Assembly (NCBI RefSeq): GCF_000725495.1
Contig: NZ_JNZD01000001.1
Coordinates: forward strand, 1-64,000
Reading direction: 5' to 3'
From: Streptomyces aureus
Lineage (GTDB): Bacteria > Actinomycetota > Actinomycetes > Streptomycetales > Streptomycetaceae
DNA length: 64,000 nucleotides
Positions within the stretch are counted from its first letter, which is position 1; each line of letters begins with the position of its first letter. The notes under the pieces were generated by a model, which had not been told where the DNA came from, searched no databases, and saw only the letters and a program-made list of their open reading frames with translations. Positions 47,974 through 57,416 of this stretch are shown here, piece by piece. The position numbers were made by a program, and so were the translations under genes.

Positions 47974-49791
47974 TCAGAAGACGGGCGTGCCGTCCTGCGT
48001 CAGCCTCCAGTTGGCGACGGCGAAGTCGGCCGGGTCCAGAGTGCCCTTGGACGTCACGTAGTCGATCATCAGCTGGCGGATCTCGTTGGTGGAGCTGTAC
48101 GCGATGTCGGCGGCCGCGATGTGCGGGTAGCCGCTGCCGCCGTTGGCCCGGTAGTTGTTGACGGCGACGACAAAGACCTGGCCGTCGGCGACCGGGGCGC
48201 CGCCGTAGGAGAGGTTCTTGATCCGTGATCCCTCCGGCTGCGCGATGTCGATCTCGTACGAGACGCCCGCCGCCGTGTCGTACATGTAGTCCCAGAAGCT
48301 GTTGGCGTTGGTGAGGGTGGCGGTGTCCACCGCCGTGCCGGAGGGGACCTGGTGGTAGTACTTCGCCGCGTACTCCAGGTAGTCCTTGAGCTGGGCGCCC
48401 GTGAGCTTCTTGCCGTACAGGGTGTTGTCGTAGATGTAGAGCCCGGCGACGTCGCGGATGGTCACGTCGCCCCGGGGGATGTCGGCGGTGCGGCTGAAGG
48501 GCGCGGCGACGGAGATCAGGGGCAGGGCCGCGTCGGCCGTGGACAGGCCGGTGGCGACGGCGGCCATCTGGACCTGGTGGATGAAGTCCATGACGGGGAC
48601 GTCCTTCCAGCACGCCTCCGCCGCCGAGAGGTCGGCGGTGCAGGTGCCGACCGGCGTGTTGACGTACTTCACCACCAGGTCGTGGTCCGCCTTGAGCAGC
48701 CGGGTGATCTCGGCGTCCTCCTGGACGGCGTTGGTGTTGAGGGTCTGCGCCTTGGTGCTCGTCACTTTCCACTGGCCGCGGACGAGTTCGAGCTCGAAGT
48801 CGAAGACGGTCAGCCGCATGCCGTAGCAGTAGGGCTCGGACAGGACGACGTCCTTGCCCGTCTCGGTGTTGGTGACCGTGTACGAGGAGACCTCGGTGTG
48901 GGTGTGGCCCACGAGGATCGCGTCGATGCCGGGGACCTGCTGGGCGACGAGGTTGGAGGCGTTCTCCACGTACGGGAGCTCGCTGCCGTACGACGAACTG
49001 CCGTCCAGGCCCGAGTGGTCGGTGAGGAACACGACGTCGCAGCCGAGCGCGCGCATCCTCGGCACGTACTTCCTCGCCTGCTCGACCAGCCCGGTGAACG
49101 CCATCTTCCCGGCGACGTTGTCCTTGTCCCACAGGGCGATCCCGGGGTTGGTCAGACCGAGGATGCCGACCTTGATGTCCGGTGCGCCGGGGACCCGGAT
49201 CCGCTTCACGGTGTACGGGCGGAAGGCGGGACGCAGGGTCTTCGCGTCCAGGGCGTTCGCGCCGAGCAGCGGGAAGTGGCACTGCCGCTCGAATCTGCGC
49301 AGCGTCTCGATGCCGTAGTTGAACTCGTGGTTGCCCAGCGCGGCGGCGTCGTAGCGCATGGCGTTCATCGCGATCGCCATCGGGTGCACCGGACCGCGCT
49401 TGCCGTCGGCGCCGACGATGGGGTCGACCCGTGCGTAGTAGTAGGCCAGCGAGGTGCCCTGGATGATGTCGCCGGCGTCGACGAGCAGGACCCGGTCCTC
49501 GCCCTTGGCGGCCCGCTGCTGCTCGACGAGGGTCGCCACGCGCGCGACGCCGACCGAGTTGCCCTTGGCGTCCTTGTACGCCGCGTCCGTGTAGTAGTCC
49601 CAGTCGAAGACGTGGCTGTGCAGGTCGGTGGTGCCCAGGATCGAGAACGACCAGGTGCGCGGCGGCTTGTGGGGCCCCCGGTCCGCGGCCTGCGCCGGGG
49701 CCGCCGCGACCGTGCCGGCTGCGGCGACGGCCGCACCGGTGACGGCCGACTTCTTCACGAACTCCCGGCGGTTCAGGGGAGGGAGGGGCAT
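47974..49791 (-). CDS. Tat-exported 5'-nucleotidase/2',3'-cyclic phosphodiesterase family protein
   Basis: A 605-residue secreted enzyme. The N-terminus has a twin-arginine signal (LNRREFVKKSAVTG, hydrophobic core, cleavage after APAQA). The metallophosphatase domain has GTTDLHSHVFDW, DAGDIIQGT, LGNHEFNYG and VGHTHTEV; the C-terminal nucleotidase domain follows (about 360-600; VNNYRANGGSGYP). It should release phosphate and nucleosides from nucleotides outside the cell. The ATG at 49791 has AGGAGC upstream; an earlier frame would put the Tat motif too far in. Confidence 0.93.
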   Translation of the reverse strand: MPLPPLNRREFVKKSAVTGAAVAAAGTVAAAPAQAADRGPHKPPRTWSFSILGTTDLHSHVFDWDYYTDAAYKDAKGNSVGVARVATLVEQQRAAKGEDRVLLVDAGDIIQGTSLAYYYARVDPIVGADGKRGPVHPMAIAMNAMRYDAAALGNHEFNYGIETLRRFERQCHFPLLGANALDAKTLRPAFRPYTVKRIRVPGAPDIKVGILGLTNPGIALWDKDNVAGKMAFTGLVEQARKYVPRMRALGCDVVFLTDHSGLDGSSSYGSELPYVENASNLVAQQVPGIDAILVGHTHTEVSSYTVTNTETGKDVVLSEPYCYGMRLTVFDFELELVRGQWKVTSTKAQTLNTNAVQEDAEITRLLKADHDLVVKYVNTPVGTCTADLSAAEACWKDVPVMDFIHQVQMAAVATGLSTADAALPLISVAAPFSRTADIPRGDVTIRDVAGLYIYDNTLYGKKLTGAQLKDYLEYAAKYYHQVPSGTAVDTATLTNANSFWDYMYDTAAGVSYEIDIAQPEGSRIKNLSYGGAPVADGQVFVVAVNNYRANGGSGYPHIAAADIAYSSTNEIRQLMIDYVTSKGTLDPADFAVANWRLTQDGTPVF

Positions 49792-49995
49792 ACGGGCTCC
49801 TGGGACTGGGGTGGCGGGGGGGACGCGCCGTGCGGGCCGTACGGGCCGCGCGGGACTACACGCGTAGAGCGTGGTCGTCCGCTCGCGCCTCCGGAACCAG
49901 GAGGAGCCCATCTCCCGGTCAATTAAAGGTCAGTTCGCGATGCCGGTGCGCGCCAGTGCGCGCTTGTGCGTGCTGGTGCGTGCCGAGGAACGGGA

Positions 49996-50036
49996 AACGG
50001 GTGTGCCCCCGGCCGACGGCCGGGGGCACACCCGTT
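49996..50036. terminator. Terminator of purA
   Basis: Nineteen-base perfect arms (AACGGGTGTGCCCCCGGCC and its complement) enclose a three-base loop, 40 bases after the purA stop on the minus strand. Confidence 0.88.
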
Positions 50037-50076
50037 GGAACCTGCTGCGCCGGAACCCGTCCGGACGCGCTCCGGA

Positions 50077-51360
50077 CTAGATGAACGAGTTGATCTCGAT
50101 CGTCTCGGTGCGGCCCGGGCCGACGCCGATCGCGGAGATCGGGGCGCCCGACATCTCCTCCAGCGCCTTGACGTAGGCCTGCGCGTTCTTCGGGAGGTCA
50201 CCGAAGGTCTTCGCCTTGGTGATGTCCTCCGACCAGCCGGGCAGGGTCTCGTAGACCGGCTTCGCGTGGTGGAAGTCGGTCTGGGAGTACGGGAGTTCCT
50301 CGACGCGCTTGCCGTCGATCTCGTACGCCACGCAGACCGGGATCTCCTCCCAGCCGGTCAGGACGTCCAGCTTGGTGAGGAAGAAGTCGGTCAGGCCGTT
50401 CACGCGGGTCGCGTAGCGGGCGATGACCGCGTCGAACCAGCCGCAGCGCCGGTCACGGCCGGTCGTCACACCGCGCTCGCCGCCGATGCGCCGCAGCGCC
50501 TCGCCGTCCGCGTCGAACAGCTCGGTCGGGAACGGACCCGAGCCGACCCGGGTGGTGTACGCCTTGAGGATGCCGATGACCCGGCTGATCTTGGTCGGGC
50601 CGACGCCGGCACCCGTGCAGGCGCCGCCCGCGGTCGGGTTCGACGACGTCACGAACGGATAGGTGCCGTGGTCGATGTCCAGGAGCGTGCCCTGGCCGCC
50701 CTCGAAGAGCACGACCTTGTCCTGCTCCAGCGCCTGGTTGAGGATCAGCACGGTGTCCGCGACGTACGGCTCGAGCCGGTCCGCGTAGCCCAGCAGCTCC
50801 TCGACGACCTGGCTCGCCTCGATGGCGCGACGGTTGTAGAGCTTGGTGAGCAGCTGGTTCTTGACCTCCAGGGCCGCCTCGACCTTCTGGGTGAGGATCG
50901 ACTCGTCGTAGAGGTCCTGGACGCGGATGCCCACGCGGTTGATCTTGTCCGCGTATGTCGGACCGATTCCGCGCCCGGTGGTGCCGATCTTCCGCTTTCC
51001 GAGGAAGCGTTCCGTCACCTTGTCGACAGTGACGTTGTAAGGCGTGATGATGTGAGCGTTTCCGCTGATCAGCAGCTTGGAGGTGTCGACGCCGCGCTCG
51101 TTGAGTCCGTTCAGCTCGGAGAACAGGACGGACGGGTCGACGACGACTCCGTTTCCGATCACCGGAGTGCACTCCGGCGTGAGGATTCCGGAAGGGAGGA
51201 GGTGGAGGGCGTATTTCTGATCGCCCACGACTACCGTGTGGCCGGCGTTGTTGCCGCCCTGGTAGCGCACCACATAGTCCACGGATCCACCGAGCAGGTC
51301 GGTGGCCTTTCCCTTGCCTTCGTCACCCCACTGAGCACCGAGCAGCACAAGTGCGGGCAC
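50077..51360 (-). CDS. purA: adenylosuccinate synthetase
   Basis: A 427-residue enzyme of AMP synthesis that couples GTP hydrolysis to joining IMP and aspartate. [13 protein letters not shown] is the GTP loop, [12 protein letters not shown] the IMP-binding stretch, and [14 protein letters not shown] is fully conserved; the C-terminal [11 protein letters not shown] ends the protein. GTG 51360 ([10 protein letters not shown]) has GGAAGGGG upstream. The leader is unusually long, with a hairpin near 51500. Confidence 0.97.
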   Translation of the reverse strand: MPALVLLGAQWGDEGKGKATDLLGGSVDYVVRYQGGNNAGHTVVVGDQKYALHLLPSGILTPECTPVIGNGVVVDPSVLFSELNGLNERGVDTSKLLISGNAHIITPYNVTVDKVTERFLGKRKIGTTGRGIGPTYADKINRVGIRVQDLYDESILTQKVEAALEVKNQLLTKLYNRRAIEASQVVEELLGYADRLEPYVADTVLILNQALEQDKVVLFEGGQGTLLDIDHGTYPFVTSSNPTAGGACTGAGVGPTKISRVIGILKAYTTRVGSGPFPTELFDADGEALRRIGGERGVTTGRDRRCGWFDAVIARYATRVNGLTDFFLTKLDVLTGWEEIPVCVAYEIDGKRVEELPYSQTDFHHAKPVYETLPGWSEDITKAKTFGDLPKNAQAYVKALEEMSGAPISAIGVGPGRTETIEINSFI

Positions 51361-51486
51361 AGGCGTACACCCCTTCCGGGCGGGGCATGTCCAAGGTCGG
51401 GGACGTACGCGGCCGTGGCTACGGCTGCGCACACCGGCGACCACCATTGGCCGCGACCGTCGGACCGGATGCCCCGGAATAGACGA

Positions 51487-51514
51487 AGCCCCTGGCGCAA
51501 AGGCGCAAGGGGCT
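51487..51514. other. Hairpin between purA and the DAGK-like gene
   Basis: AGCCCCTGGCGC pairs with GCGCAAGGGGCT with one mismatch over a four-base loop. It lies 127 bases upstream of purA and 43 upstream of the divergent gene. It could end a short transcript in either direction or form part of a leader. Confidence 0.5.
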
Positions 51515-51556
51515 CTTGCAGAAAGATGCTACCCGAGGAAGCGAGGCAGGACCGAG

Positions 51557-52414
51557 GTGGCGGCTTCCGACCAGCTCCTGGTGGTCATCGACCCGGTCGC
51601 CCGGCGGACGGACGGCGAGTCCGTCCGGATCGCGAAAGACGTGCTCAGCGCAGGTGCGGCGACCAAGGTGTGCCTCCCGGAGGGGCCCGAGGAATTCGCC
51701 CGGGCGCTGATCCGCCGGGGTGCCCGCCGCCCCGTGGTCATCGGTGACGACGGAGCCCTGCTGCGGGCGGTGTCCCTGCTGCACCGGCGGCGGGAACTCG
51801 CGGCCTGCGCGCTGTCCTTCGTGCCCGTGGGCGGCGCGGGGTCGCTGTCCGGTGCGCTCGGCGTGCCGACGGGTGCCGTCGCGGCGGCCAGGGCGGTCCT
51901 GGAGGGGGCCGAACGGCGGCTCGACCTGCTCGTGGACGACAGCGACGGCGTGGTCCTCGGCGCGCTGAGCATCCCGTCGCTGCCGGCCCGGCCGTCCGCT
52001 CCGGTCCCCGCGGGAGTGTCCGGGCAGGCGGAGGGCGGCCATCCGTGGCTGCGCACCTGCCAGTCCCTGGTGCGGACCCTCGCCTCGCGGCCCTCCCGGC
52101 TCGCCGCGGCGCCCGCGACCGGCCCCTCCCGGCTGCGGATCGAGGTCGACGGGGTGTGCGTGGTGGATCTGGACCAGCCCGTGGAGGCCGTGTCCGTGAC
52201 CCCGGGCGCGTCGGGAACGGGCGCCGAGATCGAGGTCCGCGCGGTGTCCGCGGCGGCCGGGTCCTCGCCCCTGCGGCTGCTCGGCCACAAGGTCACCGTC
52301 TCCGGCTCCGACTTCCGCTACCGCGCGGACTCCGTGGTGAGCGGCCCGGTCCGGACCCGGACGTGGACCGTACGGGAGTCGGCCTGGAGCCTGACGCTTC
52401 CGGCGGCGACCTGA
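51557..52414 (+). CDS. Diacylglycerol-kinase-like protein with altered active-site motifs
   Basis: A 285-residue protein with the two-domain layout of the lipid/diacylglycerol kinase family. Where active members read GGDGT, this one reads GDDGALLRAVSLL, and where they read a GTGND loop it reads VPVGGAGSLSGALGVP. The fold therefore seems kept but the nucleotide-binding glycines and the catalytic region are changed, so a non-kinase role is possible. GTG 51557 has AGGA five bases upstream. Neighbours are divergent purA and the convergent MarR-type gene. Confidence 0.65.
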   Translation: MAASDQLLVVIDPVARRTDGESVRIAKDVLSAGAATKVCLPEGPEEFARALIRRGARRPVVIGDDGALLRAVSLLHRRRELAACALSFVPVGGAGSLSGALGVPTGAVAAARAVLEGAERRLDLLVDDSDGVVLGALSIPSLPARPSAPVPAGVSGQAEGGHPWLRTCQSLVRTLASRPSRLAAAPATGPSRLRIEVDGVCVVDLDQPVEAVSVTPGASGTGAEIEVRAVSAAAGSSPLRLLGHKVTVSGSDFRYRADSVVSGPVRTRTWTVRESAWSLTLPAAT

Positions 52415-52424
52415 GGCGGGGGCG

Positions 52425-52925
52425 TCAGGCGTCGTCGCCGAACAGGGTTTCCCGGTGGGCGCGCCAGCGTTCCATCATCGCGGCGACCTCGCCGTCGACG
52501 AACTCGAAGAACGCGAGGGTCTCGGAGAGCCTCCGGCCGGCCGGGGTCGCGGAACCGAGGGAGTCGACACCGGCGCGCAGGGCCCCCTCCCAGCGCTTGA
52601 TCACGGCGTCGCGGTTGGTCAGCGCCTCGTACCACTGGTTGCTGTGCACGCGGTAGCGCTCGCGCCGTGAGCCGGGTTCCCGCTCGCGGCCCACCATGTG
52701 CTGCTGGGCGAGGTAGCGCACCGCGCCGGAGACGGCGGCGGGGCTGACCTGCAGCTGTTCGCCGAGTTCGGCGGAGGTCAGGGCGCCGGAGTCGGAGGCC
52801 AGCAGGGCGGCGAAGACACGGGCGGGCATCCGCTGCATCCCGGCCTCGACGAGCTGGGCCGCGAAGCCCTCGACGAACTGCGAGACCGCCTCCGGGTCCC
52901 GCTCTCCCGTACGCGCTTCCGCCAT
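52425..52925 (-). CDS. MarR/GbsR-type transcription regulator
   Basis: A 166-residue winged-helix regulator: ARVFAALLASDSGALTSAEL, GEQLQVSPAAVSGAVRYLAQ (recognition helix) and the wing VGREREPGSRRERYRV, then a helical dimer region ending RAHRETLFG. ATG 52925 has GGGGAGA upstream. It is divergent from a drug-type ABC exporter and an operator-like palindrome lies between them, so it very probably represses that exporter. Confidence 0.88.
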   Translation of the reverse strand: MAEARTGERDPEAVSQFVEGFAAQLVEAGMQRMPARVFAALLASDSGALTSAELGEQLQVSPAAVSGAVRYLAQQHMVGREREPGSRRERYRVHSNQWYEALTNRDAVIKRWEGALRAGVDSLGSATPAGRRLSETLAFFEFVDGEVAAMMERWRAHRETLFGDDA

Positions 52926-52980
52926 CTGCCGATCATCTCCCCTGCTCAGGCGTCGCCGTCGAGTGTATCGAGGATTTATA

Positions 52981-53015
52981 CGTTTCCTTAACTTCACAAA
53001 TTTCTGAAGGAAGCG
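52981..53015. promoter_or_regulatory. Operator-like inverted repeat between the MarR gene and ABC exporter
   Basis: CGTTTCCTT (52981-52989) and AAGGAAGCG (53007-53015) are inverted repeats with one mismatch, with TTCA and TGAA also mirrored inside the 17-base spacer. The stretch is the most AT-rich for kilobases. It ends 12 bases before the exporter ATG, so binding would block both its promoter and ribosome access. Confidence 0.7.
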
Positions 53016-53027
53016 TACGTTCGGGCC

Positions 53028-54041
53028 ATGACGAAGGCAATCAGCGTCGCCGGACTGCACAAGTCGTTCGGCAGGACGCACGCACTGGACGGCCTGGACC
53101 TGGAGGTCGCGGCCGGTGAGGTGCACGGCTTCCTCGGGCCCAACGGCTCGGGCAAGTCCACCACCATCCGGGTCCTGCTGGGCCTGCTGCGCGCCGACGC
53201 GGGCACGGCCCGGATGCTGGACATGGACCCCTGGGCGGACGCGGTCGAACTGCACCGCCGGGTCGCCTACGTCCCCGGCGACGTCACCCTGTGGCGCAAC
53301 CTCTCCGGCGGCGAGGTCATCGACCTCTACGGCCGGCTGCACGACGGGGGCCGCTCCCGGCGCGGCGGAGCGGGCGGAGGACCGGGCGGCGGGCGGACCG
53401 GCGGCCTCGACCCGGCACGGCGCGCCGACCTGATCGAGCGCTTCGAACTGGACCCCACCAAGAAGGGGCGCACCTACTCGAAGGGCAACCGCCAGAAGGT
53501 CGCCCTCGTCGCCGCCTTCGCCTCCGACGTCGACGTGCTCATCCTGGACGAGCCGACCTCGGGCCTCGACCCGCTGATGGAAGAGGTCTTCCAGAGTTGC
53601 GTCCGCGAGGAACGCGACCGGGGCCGCACGATCCTGCTGTCCTCGCACATCCTGAGCGAGGTCGAGGAACTCTGCGACCGCGTCAGCATCATCCGGGGCG
53701 GCCGGACCGTCGAGAGCGGCACCCTCGCCGACCTGCGCCACCTCACCCGGACCAGCGTCACCGCCGAGCTCGCCGGCCCGCCGAACGGACTGGCGTCACT
53801 GCCCGGCGTCCACGGCCTCGACGTCCAGGAGGCCGGGGTCCGGCACGACGGCGTCCGCTGCAAGGTCCGGTTCCAGGCCGACACCGACCGGCTGGACGCC
53901 GTCCTCAGGTCGCTGACCGACTCCGGCGTACGGTCCCTGACCTCGACCCCGCCGACCCTGGAGGAGCTGTTCCTGCGCCACTACCAGGACGAGGACCGGC
54001 CCGGCCCGGCCGACGGAAATGGGAAGACGGTGGCCCGATGA
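53028..54041 (+). CDS. ABC transporter ATP-binding protein
   Basis: A 337-residue ATPase for a drug-type exporter. Walker A is GPNGSGKST (37-45), Walker B is LILDEP (171-176), and the signature is SKGNRQK (151-157) in place of LSGGQ, as in other Streptomyces exporters of this branch. The Q-loop glutamine is replaced ([10 protein letters not shown]). A glycine/arginine-rich insert (about 107-126) lies before the signature. The end of the protein is a 90-residue DUF-like tail common to DrrA-type ATPases. It overlaps the permease start by ATGA. Confidence 0.93.
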   Translation: MTKAISVAGLHKSFGRTHALDGLDLEVAAGEVHGFLGPNGSGKSTTIRVLLGLLRADAGTARMLDMDPWADAVELHRRVAYVPGDVTLWRNLSGGEVIDLYGRLHDGGRSRRGGAGGGPGGGRTGGLDPARRADLIERFELDPTKKGRTYSKGNRQKVALVAAFASDVDVLILDEPTSGLDPLMEEVFQSCVREERDRGRTILLSSHILSEVEELCDRVSIIRGGRTVESGTLADLRHLTRTSVTAELAGPPNGLASLPGVHGLDVQEAGVRHDGVRCKVRFQADTDRLDAVLRSLTDSGVRSLTSTPPTLEELFLRHYQDEDRPGPADGNGKTVAR

Positions 54042-55660
54042 CCGCCACGACCGCTCCGGCGCCCGGCGCCTTCGCCGCACGCGCCGGGGGCTCCCGTCCG
54101 CTGGCCGGCACCGGAACCCTGCTGCGCTTCGCACTGCGCCGCGACCGCGTGACGATGCCGCTGTGGGTCGGCGTCATCGCGCTGATGGTGCTCTCCCTGC
54201 CGGCCTCGCTGAAGTCCGTCTACAGCACCCCGGCCGAACGCGCCGACCTGGCCCGGCAGATGCTCGCCAACAGTTCGCTGCGCGCCACCTACGGACCGGT
54301 CTTCGGCGACTCGCTCGGCGGGCTCACCGCCTGGCGCATCGGCGGCTACGCGGGCGTGCTCGCCGCCGTCATGAGCCTGATCGTCGTCGTCCGGCACACC
54401 CGGGACGAGGAGGAGAGCGGGCGGCAGGAGCTCGTCTCCGCCGCGATGGTCGGGCGGCGCGCCCCGCTGACCGCCGCCCTGCTCGCGGCGCTCGTCGCCA
54501 ACGGCGTCCTCACCGTGCTCGTCGCGGGCGGCCTCGCCGGCCAGGGCGCCTCCGGGGCCCTGGCGCTGGGGCTCGCGATCGGCGCGACGGGAATGGTCTT
54601 CGCGACCATGGCCGCGATCGTCGCCCAGTTCACCCAGAGCGCGCGGCTCGCCAAGGGGCTGACGGGCGGCCTCGTCGGCGCCGCCTTCGTCCTCAGGGCC
54701 GCGGGCGACTCCGCGACCGACGACGGCTCGTCGGTGCTGACCTGGCTCTCGCCGGTCGGCTGGCTGGAGAACGTCCGCGCCTTCGCGGACGAACGCTGGT
54801 GGGTCCTGCTGCTGTTCGCCGCGGCCGTCGCCGCCCAGGGCGCCGTCGCCTACGTGCTGGCCGGGCGCCGCGACATGGGCATGAGCTTCCTGCCCACCCG
54901 GCCGGGTCCCGCGACCGGCCGCCTCGGCACCGCCGGAGCACTGGCCTGGCGGCTCCAGCGCGGCGCGGTCCTCGGCTGGAGCCTCGGCTTCCTCGCGGCC
55001 GGCGCCGCGTTCGGCGGCATCACGAAGGGGGCCGCGGATCTGGTCGGCGGCAACGCCAAGACCCGGGAGATCATCGAGCGGATGGGCGGGCAGGCCGGGA
55101 TCACCGACGCGTTCCTGGCCACGATGGTGAGCATGCTGGGCATGGTCGCCGCCCTCTACGTCGTCTCCTCCGTCCTCAGGCTGCACGGCGAGGAGACCTC
55201 GCAGCGCGCCGAGCCCCTGCTCGCGGCCGCCGTCGGCCGGCTGCGCTGGGCGGGCGGGCACCTCGTCCTCGCCTTCGGCGGCACGGTCCTGATCATGCTG
55301 CTCGGCGGTCTCGGCCTCGCGCTCGGCTACGGCGCCGAGTACGGCGCCGTCCTCGGCGCCTGTCTGGTCCAGGTCCCGGCGGTGTGGACCCTCGGCGGGC
55401 TCGCCGTCCTGCTGTACGGCCTCTCGCCCCGGATCGCCCCCGGTGCCTGGGCCGCGGCGGGCCTGGCCCTGCTCCTCGGCTGGATCGGCCCCGCCCTCGA
55501 CCTCCCCCAGCCCGTCATGGACCTCTCGCCCTTCGGTCATCTGCCGAGGCTGCCGGGCGGCACGATGACCTGGACACCGGTCGTCGTCCTCACCGCGCTC
55601 GCGGTGGCCCTGACGGCGGCGGGCCTGACAGCCCTGCGCCGCCGCGACCTGGCGACATGA
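54038..55660 (+). CDS. ABC transporter permease (polyketide-antibiotic exporter type)
   Basis: A 540-residue membrane protein with about twelve helices in two similar halves, as in the ABC-2-type permeases annotated as polyketide antibiotic transporters. A charged loop [22 protein letters not shown] after the third helix and a matching [20 protein letters not shown] in the second half show the internal repeat. It works with the preceding ATPase; substrate unknown. A G/C minisatellite follows the stop. Confidence 0.9.
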   Translation: MTATTAPAPGAFAARAGGSRPLAGTGTLLRFALRRDRVTMPLWVGVIALMVLSLPASLKSVYSTPAERADLARQMLANSSLRATYGPVFGDSLGGLTAWRIGGYAGVLAAVMSLIVVVRHTRDEEESGRQELVSAAMVGRRAPLTAALLAALVANGVLTVLVAGGLAGQGASGALALGLAIGATGMVFATMAAIVAQFTQSARLAKGLTGGLVGAAFVLRAAGDSATDDGSSVLTWLSPVGWLENVRAFADERWWVLLLFAAAVAAQGAVAYVLAGRRDMGMSFLPTRPGPATGRLGTAGALAWRLQRGAVLGWSLGFLAAGAAFGGITKGAADLVGGNAKTREIIERMGGQAGITDAFLATMVSMLGMVAALYVVSSVLRLHGEETSQRAEPLLAAAVGRLRWAGGHLVLAFGGTVLIMLLGGLGLALGYGAEYGAVLGACLVQVPAVWTLGGLAVLLYGLSPRIAPGAWAAAGLALLLGWIGPALDLPQPVMDLSPFGHLPRLPGGTMTWTPVVVLTALAVALTAAGLTALRRRDLAT

Positions 55661-55720
55661 GCGAAGCCCGCCCGGCGCTGCGGCCACTGCCGCTGCCGCT
55701 GCCGCCGGGCGGGTGCGGTC

Positions 55721-55786
55721 GCGGGCCCGGACTCGGACGCGGGCCCGGATCCGGACCCGGGCCCGGACCCGGACCTGGGGACCCGG
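55721..55786. repeat. GGCCCGGAC-type short repeat
   Basis: Degenerate six-base units (CCCGGA, CCGGAC, GGCCCG) fill 66 bases directly after the permease gene. It encodes proline/glycine runs in any frame and no gene is claimed. Confidence 0.75.
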
Positions 55787-55881
55787 AAACCCGGGGAGGC
55801 CCGGGGCCTCGGGTGCAGTGAGCGCCCTGGGCCGGACGAGGCGAGCGCCCCGGGCCGGGCAGGGTGGGTGCCTGCGGCGCG

Positions 55882-56113
55882 GGTGCGGTGAGCACCCTCG
55901 GCCCGGGCGCGATGAGTGCCCGCAGCGCGGGTGCGGCGAGCGTCCACGGCCCAGGTGCGGTGAGCGTCCACGGCCCAGGCGTGGTGAGCACCCCCGGCCC
56001 GGGCGCGGTGAGCGTAAACGGCCCAGGTGCGGCGAGCACCCCCGGCCCGGGCGCGGCGAGCGTCCACGGCCCGGGCGCGGTGAGCACCCCCGGCCCGGGC
56101 GCGGTGAGCGTCC
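55882..56113. repeat. 24-bp minisatellite, nine full copies and one partial
   Basis: Nine 24-base units of the form GG(C/T)GCGGTGAGC followed by either ACCCCCGGCCCG or GTCCACGGCCCA, plus a final partial copy that stops at the P450 stop codon. The two unit types partly alternate. As 24 is divisible by three the frames stay open on both strands (GPGAVSTP-like octapeptides), but no start site or other coding sign is seen. Together with the short repeat it fills the 453-base space between the convergent permease and P450 genes. Confidence 0.9.
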
Positions 56114-57334
56114 TCAGATCTCGACCGGCAGGCCCTCCAGGCCGCGGATCACGAAGTTCGGCTTGCGGACGGGCTCCTCGGCGAGCCGCAGACCCGGCGC
56201 CTTCGTCAGCAGCGCGCCCATGGACGCGGCCAGTTCGATCCGGGCCAGCGGGGCGCCGATGCAGTAGTGGATGCCCGCGCTGAAGGAGATGTGCGGGTTC
56301 TCGGCCCGGGACAGGTCCAGCGTGTCCGGGGCCGCGAACACCTCGGCGTCACGGTTGGCGGAGCCGAAGAGCAGCGCGATCTCCGCACCCCGCGGCACGG
56401 TCGTCCCGTCGATCTCGATCTCGTCCAGCACCCAGCGCTCGAACATCTGGAGCGGGGTGTCGTAGCGCATCAGCTCCTCCACCGCGGTGGGGATCAGCGC
56501 GTGGTCCGCGCGCAGCCTCGCCAGCTGCTCCGGGTGCCGGAACAGGGTCCACCAGCCCGTCACGGTGGCGTTGACCGTGGCCTCGTGCCCGGCGTTCAGC
56601 AGCAGCACGCAGGTGGAGATCATCTCCTGCTCGGTGAGCCGGTCGCCCTCGTCGTGCGCCGCGATGAGCCCGGAGATCAGATCGTCCCCCGGCTCCTTGC
56701 GGCGCGCCTCGATCAGCCCGCGCAGATACTCGGTGAACTCGACCGAGGCCCGCACCGCCTTGTGTGCCACGTCCTCCGACGGGTTCAGCTCGTACATCCC
56801 GCAGATGTCCGCCGACCAGGGCCTCAGCGGCGCCCGCTCGGACTCCGGGACGCCCAGCATCTCCGCGATCACCGACACCGGCAGCGGCTCCGCCACGTCC
56901 GTCAGCAGATCCCCGCCGCCCGCCTCCACCAGCCGGTCGACCAGCTCACCGGCCAGCCCCTCCACGTACGGCTTCAGCCGCTCCACCGTGCGGGGGGTGA
57001 ACGCCTTGGAGACCAGCCGCCGGATCCGGGTGTGGTCCGGGGGCTCCAGATCGAGCATCCCGTGGTCGTTGAGCACATGGAACGGCTCGTGCTCCGGCGG
57101 CGGCGCGGTCCGCCCGAAGTCCTCGTGCGTGAACCGGTGCTGGTACGTCCGGCCCAGCCTGCGGTCCCGCAGCAGGGCCGACACGTCACCGTGGTGCGGC
57201 ACCAGCCACTGGTTCGTCGGCTCGTAGTAGTGCACCCGGCCCCGGGAGCGCAGTTCCTCGTACGCCGGGTACGGGTCCGCCAGGAACCCCGGATCCCACG
57301 GGTCGAAGGCCCGCGAACTCTCCATAGCTGCCAT
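56114..57334 (-). CDS. Cytochrome P450
   Basis: A 406-residue soluble bacterial P450. The oxygen-binding motif AGHEAT (I helix), the K-helix motif EELMRYD and the haem loop FSAGIHYCIGAPLAR with the cysteine ligand are complete; the family layout is closest to CYP107-like enzymes. Likely a hydroxylase of a macrolide- or steroid-like substrate, but the sequence does not tell which. No ferredoxin gene is adjacent. TAGCGT lies six bases before the ATG on the minus strand (leaderless). Its stop abuts the minisatellite. Confidence 0.93.
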   Translation of the reverse strand: MAAMESSRAFDPWDPGFLADPYPAYEELRSRGRVHYYEPTNQWLVPHHGDVSALLRDRRLGRTYQHRFTHEDFGRTAPPPEHEPFHVLNDHGMLDLEPPDHTRIRRLVSKAFTPRTVERLKPYVEGLAGELVDRLVEAGGGDLLTDVAEPLPVSVIAEMLGVPESERAPLRPWSADICGMYELNPSEDVAHKAVRASVEFTEYLRGLIEARRKEPGDDLISGLIAAHDEGDRLTEQEMISTCVLLLNAGHEATVNATVTGWWTLFRHPEQLARLRADHALIPTAVEELMRYDTPLQMFERWVLDEIEIDGTTVPRGAEIALLFGSANRDAEVFAAPDTLDLSRAENPHISFSAGIHYCIGAPLARIELAASMGALLTKAPGLRLAEEPVRKPNFVIRGLEGLPVEI

Positions 57335-57416
57335 GAACGGACGCTAGCCCGGCCCACCCCCCGCTGACCAGGGCCGACCCGCACCACGAGCTGCCGGATA
57401 CCGTCGGCCCGGCCGG

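Noticed and set aside
55864..56283. 139-codon repeat protein encoded by the minisatellite
   Set aside because: Repeat length divisible by three keeps all frames open; the frame runs into the P450 gene on the opposite strand and lacks start signals.
52425..57334. Biosynthetic gene cluster around the P450 and the ABC exporter
   Set aside because: No synthase, cyclase or other tailoring gene is present; P450 and exporter are convergent and separated by a repeat array.
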